Shown: positions 35,813-47,230 of the stretch, piece by piece
Numbering within the stretch: the stretch's first letter is position 1
Layout of the letters: the number at the start of each line of letters is the position of its first letter
NCBI GenBank assembly: GCA_016801845.1
Contig: CM028912.1
Span: 18,102,001-18,166,000 of the forward strand
Origin: Polydactylus sextarius
Lineage: Eukaryota; Chordata; Actinopteri; Polynemidae
Length of the DNA stretch: 64,000 nt
Reading direction: 5' to 3'
Program-made: the position numbers and the translations under genes
The notes under the pieces: generated by a model
The model's database searches: none
Told to the model about the DNA's origin: nothing
The model's input: only the letters and a program-made list of their open reading frames with translations

Positions 35813-38800
35813 CTCAGGTCAGAATGGATAACCCCTTGTCTTTAACTTTCATAGTGGCAAGCTCTCTATTGCTACAAAGGACTTCCATAAATTTGATTCA
35901 CAAAAGGACATATTTGAAATCAATGCTAATCCATAGAGAAAACAATCAAAATACATTCAACGCAGTTGTAAAAAACAAAAACAAAAATCATAGTGATAAA
36001 ATAAACAATTTTACTTGTTTATTGACAGTGGGATGTCTATCAGTTAAGAAAAGGCAACTACAAATACAAATTGCTTGCATTTAGGTTTTTTTTAATATAA
36101 GTTGAATTGTTTTGACATGTTCTGTTACTACACTTAACAATTTAATCCAGAGTTTCCTCTCATAGCTGACAGCCCAAGTGACTGTAACCGCCAGGGCATT
36201 ATGAATTTAGTCAAATCTGCTTGGCTTGCTTTAGTGATTACCAGCTTGACTATCTTTAGTCTGTTTTTTTTTTCAGTTCTCTATAAAATGCATGGTGAAC
36301 TAAAAAAAGATGACTACCAGATATTTTAGATCATAAAGACACAATCAACCTCCCCAAGACCCCTCATTAAACCACCGTGGGTAAGCATTCAACTTGGCAT
36401 GGGTCTGTTGTGTCTCTTTGCATGAGGGAAATCAGAATTGTAGGTTATTGATAACTTCTATTTTTGGTTGTTCATCACCACAGTAATGCATCATTATCAT
36501 TATCCTTACAATCCTCCTCCTCATTCATGTGTGGCTGCCAGGCAACATGGCCTTTGTTTGGTGACACTTAAGTTTTTAACTAACACAACTACTGTACGTC
36601 TAAACAGATAATTAATGAACCAGATCTCTGTAATGTCACAGCCACCTTAACAATTAGGGACAATTGACCTAGCATATGACTGAATATCACTGGCGATATG
36701 CTAATTTATTGTTTTTGTAAAAAAAAAAAAAAAAAAGTTTAGTTTGACTTTAAGGCATAAAAAGTAGCATTTAGTATTTTATTTAAACAAATGTCAGTGC
36801 ACTTAAATTTAATTGTACTTAAAAACTTGCTTGGCTTTTAATTAATGAATAAGAAGTTGCACTGAAAAGTTAGATATCTTAAATTGTGTATAAGGTTAAT
36901 GGCAAGGTCTTACGGAGTTATACCCTTATTTAGCAGGAGAGCAATTTGCTACTTTCCCAGCTGTTTCCACCATAGAAGGTATAGGAAGCAACTGTGAAAG
37001 GGGTTCTATGCTATCTATCTATGATGGTCATCAGAACATGTAATGGCCTGAAAACAGAAAACTCGAGACAGAAGATTTTCTTTTTGCTTCAATCCCTTTT
37101 AGGCGAAGCTCCTCTCAAATTTCATAATCTTTACAGCTGTGTAGTGTGTTTTAAACCGATACATTTACTTGATACTTTTGACAAAGCATTCTTCATCAAA
37201 AAAGGTCTGGGTCAAGACTCTAAACATCTCCTTCTGTCTTCTGTCTTTTTCTCTGCAACTGGTGGCACAGACAGGGAGACAATGTGTAAATGTCGCAACA
37301 TAGGGTTGATAGTCAGTTGATGCATTCGTTATGTCTATGTAAATAAGTGTTTGGTTTTTGTTGTGCGACCACATGATATTCAGTGGTATGTTTCCATTTA
37401 TTTGGGGTCTGGGTTAAGGAACATCCATTTCAGATTTCTGCCAACAGATAAAGGGATAATCCATAGAGCAAACTGTCTGGACTTGAGGTTTCAGAGACCA
37501 GAGTCTCAAAATCTGGACAAATAAAACTGCTAAGAGGCCATAGTGGAGAAAGACTCTAAACAACCGTTATTTAATTTGAAGGGTGAAGTCATTGTATGAG
37601 TTATTGTTTCTTGTAAGGAAGGAGCCTGACAATATGTCACTGCATTTACATACTGCTGGGACCAATAGAAATGTGTTACAATCTCAAAAATGTTTTAATG
37701 TCCTGTTAAGTGTCCTGCCCACAGATTAGAATGACTGGAGTTAAGGATTGACTGGGATTATGGGTCTCAATCTTTAGAGGATGACAAACTGATCACAGAT
37801 ACAGCCTTTAGCACAAATGATTCCTTGCCTTGATGTCATCATAAATTGTAAGAAAGGAGGAACACCAGAGTGGCTGTCTAATAGAAGGCAGACAGGTTTT
37901 CTCTGATCAAAAATAAAAAAAAAAAAAAAAAAATCAGTAAGACTGTAGATCAGGCTACATATCTTCTCACACCAATAATGTATGTATTTGCTGTAGATGT
38001 CATTTTCATGCTGTCTGTGATAGATATCCAAGATTGTTTGTTAAAATTTAAAATACAATACGAAACATTAATTTAGGATTATGGGTCAGTGTTATGACTT
38101 ACTAAATTAAGATGTGTTTGTCAATGAACATCCCTGACATCATGGATCAGTAATGTGTACTGTCACTGGGGGATGGATGTAGAGAAGACTGAGTTCAAAT
38201 CATTATAGTCCAGGCACCACATTGGGATTTTAACAGCTGTACCTATAGTATGTCTTCACTGGCCCTCCCAGTGTATCTACTAGTTGTAGTGTACAAGAAT
38301 GCACTGCATGCATGTTGCAGGATAATTTACATCGACAGTATTCTCATCCTGAGCTACACCTCTGATTATAATGTTTGCAATGTATCTGCTGCATTTGCCA
38401 CTCAATTTCAACAGAACATCACCAGCAAACCAGCTTCTCATGTCTAGTGACGATTTAGAGAACCAAAACATTGAACCTAAAGGAGGCTTAAAACCTCAAA
38501 CATTTCATAACTCTAGTAGCACATGACAAACAAATGAGTGTGACAAGATGTTTACAACCAATGCATGAATAACCTAATTTGTAAATTAGTAACACTACAT
38601 ATGACATAGTGTATTTATACACGAGATTATTGTTGTCATTTTTAAATTCAGTCATTACCCGCATCCAAAATGAGGTCTCCCCTACACCTCCATGTATGTA
38701 CATGAAGAAATCAGTAATATGTTATTAATTGTAATGACACAGAAGACCTCTAGGTGTGTGTTTGTGTGTGTGCGCGCGTGTGTCCGTGTGTGTGCATGTG

Positions 38801-38929
38801 TGCATGTGTGTGTGTCCGTGTGTGTGCACGTGCGTACGTGTCTACGTGATTGCAGCAGCAGATAAAACCTGTGTCATGAACCCCATTAGTTTGTGACAAA
38901 TGATGCATATTCCCATTTAATGATCTTTA
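35813..38929. other. Intergenic stretch without recognisable gene
   Basis: It contains poly-A runs at about 36720-36737 and 37915-37933, and an imperfect GT/GC tract at 38755-38845. No exons that continue the minus-strand candidate were recognised. A pyrimidine tract plus AG near 36275 on the + strand leads into a frame that stops quickly. Confidence 0.5.
38755..38845. repeat. Imperfect (GT)n/(GTGC)n tract
   Basis: Alternating purine-pyrimidine DNA with TGTG, GCGC and TGCA interruptions, seen directly. Such tracts can adopt Z-form; whether this one does is unknown. Confidence 0.9.
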
Positions 38930-39440
38930 ACTAAGTGAAAAGCAATAAAAGCTTTATTTGTTGACATGCTACTGCAGCTTTTCTTCCTTGATATCATGAG
39001 GTCAAGTGTATTTAGAGCCGTGACAGGCCTAAACAGAAACCCCTTTGTTTCCTTTATAGGGCTCCTCCATGCACATGGCTTCTAATTTCCTTGGTTTAAA
39101 CAGGGTGAGTTTTCAACAGCCTGATGTTGGACTTGACCTCTTTAACACCAGCTCAGGTGCTGTGTGCTTTCTAGGGCTTTCATGGCCAAAAGCACGTCAA
39201 TTACTAGTCTCATCCCCCTTTTCCTGACAGCAGACTGTTATGTACAAAATATATGAATAATATTGAGGTCTTTTGTGGTTGCCCGGGAGGCAGAGACCTA
39301 GGAATAGCGTCCTTGTCGTTTCAAAGCAGAGCAATTATCCCAGGGCAAGTTGGACAAATCGATTCCTGTAGACTTTTTAAATGCTCTGGACTTTATAGGC
39401 TAAAGGTAGTGCATCCTCTGCCTATACTGCCAGTCTGTAG
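38930..39440. promoter_or_regulatory. Candidate proximal regulatory DNA upstream of tmeff2
   Basis: Complex, repeat-free sequence about 0.9-1.4 kb upstream of the tmeff2 start codon, with aagcacgtcaattac and cctttgtttcctttata segments (the latter resembling SOX/TCF-type cores). The position and texture suggest a conserved promoter-proximal element. No functional evidence. Confidence 0.3.
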
Positions 39441-40058
39441 TGCAGACACCAGGCTTGAACAATCCTGTCGGTCTTTCTTGATTTCCTTCTTCTTTATTTT
39501 CTGTCTCTTTTTCTTTCCTTCTATTTTCCTTTTTTTTAATTATCCCATTTCTGTCTCCCTCTTTTACCTACTGAAATTATTACTGAACAGCCCCCCCTTA
39601 CACTCCACCCCCCTCAGTGTTCGCATCATACTCCACGTGATCATAACCAGCTGCTGGTGAGCTGCGAGAGAGGGGGCAGGGGAGAGAGAGAGAAAGAGAG
39701 AGAGAAACTCGTTGCGACTCTGAACATACAAAGTAAGCGGAAGGATCGCTCAGTTCGTGCAGGAGAGCTGCTTGTTTCACTCGTGGATACAATTACACCA
39801 GTGCCGTCGTCTCCAAATCCCGTCCCGGATACTCTGGCTACATCCTCTCAGTTTCACACTTTTATTATCTCCTTCTATATCGTCACCCTTATTTTTTAAA
39901 TTTCTTTCTCATCGTTCCTCCCTTCTCCGCATCCTTGAGCATCCTCCTCTTCTGGCAAGTCCCCTCGTCTTTTGGCTGGCTAACTTTTTTTCCACCCGAC
40001 TCCATCCCACACAACCTCCTCCATCGCTCACCAATAACCTCGGCAGTTGTCCCTTCTC

Positions 40059-40111
40059 ACCACTACCACCTCCACCACCACCACCACCAACCAGGTCCTG
40101 TTCCTATTGCA

Positions 40112-40144
<33 letters not shown>

Positions 40145-40146
40145 GC
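40059..40146 (+). repeat. CCA and CAG trinucleotide repeats in the 5' leader
   Basis: About ten CCA/CAC units are followed after a 20-base spacer by about twelve CAG units with one AAG. The tract can be read as poly-Thr/poly-Gln or poly-Ala in different frames. None of those frames opens with an ATG, so it is judged untranslated. Confidence 0.9.
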
Positions 40147-40200
40147 CTCCCCTGGATCGGGCGGAACCCATTTGGTCAGTCTACACGGGGGCACTGCTAC

Positions 40201-40248
40201 ATGGGGCGCACGGTCTCGCACGGAAAATGGTCTGCCGTCGGTCTCTAG
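40201..40248 (+). promoter_or_regulatory. Upstream ORF 1 of tmeff2 (15 codons)
   Basis: First ATG of the leader, followed by GGG, then 15 codons to TAG. It has C at -3 (cac|tgctac|atgg context) and G at +4, a moderate context. It ends 90 bases before the main ATG. It overlaps upstream ORF 2 in a different frame. Confidence 0.5.
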
Positions 40249-40334
40249 GCGCCCCGCTGAACCTGTCGGGATTGGAGTTGTCGGTGCGCGTCTGCGTCTC
40301 TCTCCCACCTCGCCTGTGCTGTCGGGGCCAGTGA
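40227..40334 (+). promoter_or_regulatory. Upstream ORF 2 of tmeff2 (35 codons, strong context)
   Basis: The ATG has A at -3 and G at +4 (gaaaATGG), a strong initiation context. The frame runs 35 codons to TGA at 40332-40334. Only four bases separate this stop from the main tmeff2 ATG at 40339. That leaves almost no distance for re-initiation and suggests an inhibitory role if the ORF is in the mRNA. The predicted peptide shows no known domain. Confidence 0.5.
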
Positions 40335-40338
40335 GATT

Positions 40339-40528
40339 ATGGGTCTGTCCGTGACGGCGCAGGCACCACTCGAGGAGCCCCGGCGGCTGCGCCAGTGGAG
40401 CGGGGCGGCGGGAGGCTGGCTTAGGATCACCCTCGTCTCGTTTCTTGCCACTTTACCTGTGGAGCAGCTGTGCGCCTTCCCTTCCTCCCTCAGCGACTGC
40501 CAGACGCCGACCGGCTGGAACTGCTCCG
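40339..40528 (+). CDS. tmeff2: tmeff2 exon 1 (coding): signal peptide and N-terminus of tomoregulin-2
   Basis: TMEFF2 is a single-pass type I membrane protein with two follistatin modules and an EGF-like domain. It is shed from the cell surface and modulates growth-factor signalling. This exon encodes 63 codons plus one base. There is a basic N-region (EEPRRLRQW, residues 12-20) and a hydrophobic core at about 28-41. A probable signal cleavage lies around CA|FP at residues 46-47. Then comes SLSDCQTPTGWNCS, nearly identical to the vertebrate TMEFF2 mature N-terminus and unlike TMEFF1. The start has A at -3 and G at +4. The exon ends in phase 1 at ctccg|gtgaga. An open frame continues past the splice site but is intronic. 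The signal-peptide region is poorly conserved, as expected. I cannot tell whether this is the a or b teleost paralogue. Confidence 0.93.
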
Positions 40529-43500
40529 GTGAGAGTCATGTCATAAAAGCAGAGTTGCTGCATGTTTTATTATTATTATTTTATTATTATCATTATTATT
40601 ATTGCTTTGTGTTTATATCCACGATCCAATGTCTGGGGTTTTACAGCAGCATTTTGTGAGCTGCAGTTACTGATAAACGCTGCAAAGCTCCATGATGAGA
40701 GGATGCAGAGTTTTTTTGGGTGTTTTTTTTTTTTTTTTTTGCTTGATGCGCATTCAGCCTTGTTGAGTTTGTCTCGGAGCTTGACAGCAAGGCATGCACC
40801 ACCAGACCGTGTCTGAACAACCACCTGGCAAGGAATGGGTCGAAGATTTCGATCACACCAAGTGAAAACAGCAACAATAAGGATTATTTTGAAGACGCAT
40901 GCAGCGGGAGATGAGCTGCTGATGTGCGCCACAAATGTAATAATAGAAATCATATTAATAATAATAACAAATTCTACCAGTTTTCGCCTGCAGACTCTCT
41001 AATTAAGTCAAAAATACTTAATATGGCTAAAACACAGTCTGAATGGCACGGGTCAACTCTTTGAGCACTGGGTTTAATTCCCATAAATTATGGTATAAAT
41101 CGCACTGAAAATGTATAAATCAAGTTTTATAGGTTCATATGGTGCAGCAGTTGTTTCATGAAGTGTTACTTTAAATATAAATGTAGTCGTTTCTTTTATA
41201 GGCCAACGAGCTGTTAACTTGTTTCCTCTTCTCGCTGCCCAAGGCGATAAAAGGAGCGGACAGAGCTGCAGAGCACAGCGCCTCGCATTCCCTTTGTAAA
41301 TCAGCCGACTGTGCCGCCATATATTTCCCCTGTCGCCTCCTGTCTAAGTCTGAACCCTTAAAATAGCTCCAAGCTGATTCTACACACTCATAGCCAGCAA
41401 TGATATTGATATTGTATCAATAGTGAGTGCGACTTACAGCCAGAAGCAGAGATTTTTAACATGATATCATAACCATCATGCAAATGATGGAATTTGCCTC
41501 CTAACCTCTGTGAGATAAACAAAATTCCGTCACTAAATAGGAATCTCATTTGGCTATCAAACTTTTCAGAAATGAATTTGATTATAGGCTAATTAATCAG
41601 GTGTAATTAAAAAAAAACACACACACACACACAGGAGATGAGGATGTGCTTTATTTTTGGTAATTTATTTTAAGCATCTGTGCTATTTTAATATTTTATT
41701 ACAAATGAAGCTTTCGGGAGGGATTTCAGTAATAAGTTTTCATATTGTGTTGTGTAGTAGGTGGTTCCGGTTTTCGATTTGTTGTTGGAAATAGTTTTTC
41801 TTTCTAAAAAATTCACAGCAAATGCCAATAGAGAAAATGAATTGTCTCATCTGTATAGATATGATACATTTTTGTGGAGTGGTTTGATTTCTATACCAAG
41901 TTATGTGTTGTATGGGTTTGTTTTTTTTTTATTTTTTATTTTTCATTTTTGTTGCTGCTGCTGTTGATGGTGGTGATGATTTGCTTGTAATGATCGATAA
42001 TGGTACACACCCTGTTCAACACATTTGCCTACCTCCCCACTTCCTGACACACTCTCACATGCATTTCGGCAAATGCTTTTATCCTACACGCCTTGAGGAG
42101 GCTTGAGTGCATATACTGAGCATTATGCACGCACAAGCAAACACACACACACACACACACACACCCAGCTTCAGTCAGAATACAACAGGTGACAAGGTTC
42201 ACCATGAAAAAAAACTGAGCCCCTTTCAGTAATAATAATAATAACAATGATGATAATAATAGAAAACTGATAGTAATTTCCTCTTCCTGCATATCTTGCA
42301 CTTTATCCAATATTGAGTGACAGTATGGTGATGAGGTCAGTGTTCTTTCACTGATGAGAGATAATAATAATCAGTAGTGCCATGACAAGTGGGTACCAGT
42401 TTCAGCAGTGCTGCATTTGATGAATGAGATTTTGTGCCACGGAAAAAAACGGACAGACAAAAGACAAAGACAGTCATTCTGTTTGTCTGGTATCTGTTGA
42501 TGGCCATGAGGAACTGCTGTGGTAATACATAGAGATTTAAGTTGTATGTCAGGGTAAATGCTACAGACAAGAGTGTTTGTTGACCTGTATGTTTTGCAAA
42601 TAAATGATTTAAACATTAAATTATGTATTCTGAAAAGTAAAACCCAGAGATTGTGATGGAAAAATATCAGAATGTTAATTGATTGTTTTTTTTTTTTTTA
42701 AAGGATTGACATTTGATTTATTTGTATTGACACATCATCAGCTAACTGCTAAACTATGCTATGTGGTCAGGATGTAGAGTGAGATTTTGATATGAAATTG
42801 CAAACTCTTGGAAAAATGCTATTTTCTGTGTTCATGATGTGTCTGCTACAAGCAGGGACGTGACTTTATACTTCAAAATTTTACTCTGAGACATTCTGAT
42901 GCTGATCGCTATTATTATTATTATTATTGCTGTTGTTATTAGTAGTGCACCTGTTAGCAAGCATGTGTATATGACATATCCATCAAACTCGAAGCAGCAC
43001 TTCACTTGCAGTAAAGTTTGTGTCCACTTGATGAATATAATTATAATAATATCCTTGATAGAGCACTGTTTTTTTTTTTTGTGTGTGTGTGTGTCTCCAC
43101 AACCTCCTGAGGGAAATATCTGGATTTAGATAAATGTTCCACAACATTCGAGGCATGCAACAGCTCATAGTGCAGTTTTGAGTTTTTGGTTTTGTACATC
43201 TTTGGTAAAGCACGTCTGCCCTAATATTCTGGCTAAAGACACAAAGGAGCATGAACACTTCTTTACTGAAAAATCTTAAAGAACAGGTTTTGTACAGGTT
43301 TTGTTTTGTGCAAACTTAAGCTTTTGCTTTGTTGTTATCTTTATATAAAACGTCATCACATTATGGACTGGGTCTATCAACATGGAGTGCAGCATTAATC
43401 CGATACATTAGCAGCAGCAAGAGGGAATAATGGTGGTACAGCTTGAGTACTTTAATCATATGCTGAAATACTGCGTCATCTTTGATTGTACAAGCCTGCA

Positions 43501-45399
43501 TATCTTTCGCTGTTAACACCACAACGCTTTAGTTGAAGACTTTGTTATGTCTGAATCTGCATGGAGAGACTGTTAAAATGCTGTGGGGAGGAGTTGCTCT
43601 TTCCTACCTAACTCACTCCTCTTTGTAATGTCACACTAGGGTGATGTTTTCTTAAATGTTCATCATATTAGAAGTATTGATGGTAGCCTGAGTTACATGT
43701 CATCTTAGACGGTGGGAATGATTCTACATCACAATCAGTAGAACTAGATATTTCTTGTTTTATCAAGCACATTTTTTACCTCATTATTATCACAGAAAGC
43801 ACAAAAATGTAATTCTCCCATAGAGCAGAAGACAGACCCTCTAATTGTAACTGTACTTAGCACTTAATCTCTGCCAGTCAAGAAGTTTCTATCAGTTGTT
43901 GGTGCAATGCTTAAAAAAAAAAAAATCTGTAATCAGATTTATTAAGATATGATAAGCCTTTCTTAGTCCTAAAATGGAGACTTGGTGCATTTCATGTGAG
44001 CCAAACCATACAGTTATGCTCTGATTCATCATTAGCAAACTGAGGAGGACACATTTTTTTGTTTGAGCCGTTCCACACCTGCTATGTTCAATCATCCTGT
44101 TGCTAACGGTGTCCTTCTAATATTCTGCAGATAATGTGAGTGTTTACCAAAGTTTTTTTTTGTCTGCTGCATTTTTAAACAATGTAGGGGAAAGAGGTAA
44201 AAGTCAACCAGAAGTGTTGATTCATGGTTATAAAACCAAAGCAATGATCTTAAAGATGCAAAAACACACAATTATGAGGAACCACAGAGTCTAATGTTAT
44301 CCTCATGTGACCCCTTTCACATAGTCATGGTCATTTAAATCCATGAATTTTATACTGATTGTTGCAGTGTTACGGTCTTGTTGTTTTTAGAATCAACAAG
44401 CTAAATCATTCTTTTTAAAGAAAGCTGGTGATTGAAGTTGATGATAATACAACTACATGAACACAAATGCTGGTGTTCTATTAATTAAGTTCTGGTAAAT
44501 GACCATAGAAAGCCAAGTTTTTTTTAAACAAATAGGATAAGTTTTTTAATTCATCCATCCCAATTAACTCTGTGTTCAAACTTTTTTGTAATGATCATAG
44601 TGGAGCAATTGGTGGCATTTTGCCTGTAAGATTTGGCTTATATCAAGCTTGTGTTATCTTTAAGAGGTGTACTTGCAGACTTTTGCCAACAATCAGCTCA
44701 TGTCATTTTGCCATTTTATTCATCCACACTGAAAAACAAGTCGATGCTCAGAATGTTAATGTTCAGCTCTTGCCAAATGCCTCTTTAAGCACCAGCCTCA
44801 GTCAGAGCAATTCGGATTCATCTTTATCAGGAGTTGAAGGATTTTTCTCAGATTGCAGTAGTAAAGTCGGATGTCTACTGACATAATTTACCTTACATTC
44901 TATGAAGGAATTGCTGTGAAGAGGCCACAATCCTTTTCTCTGAGGCTCCCTCCTATAGTTATCTCTGAAAGGTCATGTGATGCTTTGATAGTTAAAGTGA
45001 CAGGAATAAGTAAAGAATATGCAAAGCCCCATGTAAATCCCATCAAGTGCATTGAATTACCAGTAGTCTGGAGAGAATTGGCCATCTACTGTCAGGATTA
45101 GTCTTCAGAGAGGTCAAAAGTACTTCTCTTGCAAGCAGGTTCCAAACACTGACGGGAAACAGAAGCAGAAGGATTGTAAGATAAGGCAGTTTTGGCAAAG
45201 TCTAATCAAAAGTGGAGGAAAGTGGAGGTAATTGTTTTGAGGTTTAACTGAAAATCTCTTATTTTCCATCATAGTCATTTTGGCTATGATTTGAGAGCTT
45301 AAGAGTTTTTTTTTTATTATAAACATAAAAAGAGTCCATGATAAACATTAAAAAACCTGTTGCAAAGGTAAAGAAAAAAAGGCCCCTTGCGTGAGGGAG

Positions 45400-45800
45400 G
45401 TCAAGAAAGGATGTCTCACCACTGTGGTTGTTCAGCCTTCATTATTAATTTAGTCTACTTAATTATTGATCACCTCAATGCTTAAAACAGGGGGAAGGAC
45501 TCCTTGTTCTTCTTAGTGTTGTGAAATTCCAGGTAGGTAGGAGCAGATGCATTTGGCTGACAAGCTCTCTCTTTTAGACAAGTAAGTGCTTCGCTTGCCA
45601 TCTTAATCGTTAGCATATAAACATTACCTTTTCAATATTTGATGTTTGCCAGCTTGTTTTCGTTAATTATTCAGTTCACTGTAATCTCCTCCTGGAACGA
45701 CAGGGCAGGAGCAGGAAGTGTAAGTTTTCCTGGCCTCTGACACGGTACAACTTGGGCTGTGCATGGAACCTTTACGAAGCAGCACCCATAACTTTTCACT
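45400..45800. promoter_or_regulatory. Candidate intronic conserved noncoding element
   Basis: Contains cattattaatttagtctact followed by taattattgatcacc, a dense cluster of homeodomain-type cores, then a complex repeat-free block. Inference from texture. Confidence 0.25.
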
Positions 45801-47059
45801 GAAGACAGTACAAGAGAGGAAGGTTTCATTTCAAACTATGTGTGTATTGTGAGAAAAAAAGGCAACAGAAATCATATGAAATAAAATTGACAGAAAACAG
45901 AAAAAGACATAAATCAAAATGAAATTAATGCCATACATTGAGATAAAACCTTGTCTATCAGGACAAGAAGCAGTGACAACGTTTGCGCCCTTTGCTGCCT
46001 CTGAAACAACTAATTTATCTCTCGCTCAGCCAGTCTTACCTGTCTGTCCCTCTCTTTCTTTTCCTTGTAGTTCAACCACAAAAGTAGTGTGGAGTTTTAT
46101 GTGTTTGTCTTGCTGTGGCAAAGAAACAGATTACTTTCAGATTATTTCATGTTTTTAAGAAAACAATTGCCAGTATAAGTAATAGCAGTAGCATTAATAT
46201 CTCTTGTGATGTTTGTGCTCTGTGATATGATTGCAAACTTCATAAAATAGAAAAGTAAAATGTCACATTGGGTATCAACAGCTAATCAGTTAAATATATT
46301 TAGCTAACACCTTAGATATCTTCAGCTACTTATCTTTAGTCAACAGATAAGATATCTTTGGCTACCACATTCAGTGACCTGTGTTTCCACAAGGATATAA
46401 TCTCTTTCCTTCTCTCATCTAAGATGGGTGTTGCACATGGCATATCAGGATCTTTTGTTTCAAATTAAAAGCACTCTGTACTGCACCAACGTCATGACAT
46501 TTCCAGTAGACCACAGAGCAGAAATATTGGAACTTTAGCTAATCTATAGCTAACAAGCCAACCAGCTTTTGTCTTTTACCTTTAATTAAAAGCACTCTAC
46601 AAGGTAATATGATAGCTGTGGTTTCATGACATATACACTATGCTAAATAGCATTAACATTAGATATCCTTAGATAACAAAATAGGCCTCGCCAGCTAAGA
46701 TATAGGTATCTTAAGCCCACGCAGATCATCAGGTTATCATCAAGCAACAATCTATCACCCTACTGTCAGTCATTACTATTACTGCTGTGCAGAATCATCA
46801 TTTGAGCGTATACCCTGCACAGAGACAGACTTTTTGAAAATCTAGTTGCTACCTCACTTAACCCATTAATAAGCAGAGACATCAACCTAAAGGATGTTCT
46901 TTAAGTTGAGATTTCCATTCAGTGTGAACCAGGCAATGTAGAACATCTTCCTTAGAGTTGTGATATTAATGAGTTAATATCTTCAATAAGCCAATAATCA
47001 TTCAAAAACTCCTGAAAATTAGCATGTGAAAGTGAAGTGTTAATAGGCAAAGCAGTGAG

Positions 47060-47230
47060 TAAGAAATTTTACTTCTGATGCTAATAATCATTAACATTTG
47101 CCACAGCTTTTCATTTCAACGGGTGCTGAGCATCGTTGGGTGGTTAATGGCAAATGTCATATCAGCTGTCTCCTTCATATACAGTCTATGACTGTCACTA
47201 ATTAATGTTGATTCCATCTGTAAGTTAATG
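47060..47230. promoter_or_regulatory. Candidate intronic conserved noncoding element
   Basis: acatttgccac at 47094 is mirrored by tggcaaatgtc at 47148, bracketing a short complex block. Homeodomain-type cores follow (ctaattaatgttg, gttaatgac). No coding frame. Inference only. Confidence 0.28.

Larger units (their letters stand above)
39650..40338 (+). promoter_or_regulatory. tmeff2: tmeff2 promoter / 5' leader region
   Basis: No TATA box stands out. From 39657 there is a purine-rich (GA)n stretch, then a pyrimidine-rich block. A CCA/CAC repeat follows at 40059-40089 and a CAG repeat at 40110-40146 (one AAG interruption). From 40140 onward the sequence is CpG-dense, with eight CpG in 40201-40260, continuing through the coding part of exon 1. 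This fits a CpG-island promoter with the transcription start somewhere in the block. The exact start cannot be read from sequence. No ATG occurs from 39660 to 40200, so the leader is free of start codons until two upstream ORFs close to the main start. Confidence 0.6.

Noticed and set aside
39757..40354. Long Ser/Pro/Gln/Ala-rich open frames over the tmeff2 leader (up to 163 codons)
   Set aside because: They open with GTG or TTG, not ATG, and derive from CCA/CAG repeats. Only the two short ATG ORFs at 40201 and 40227 are credible.
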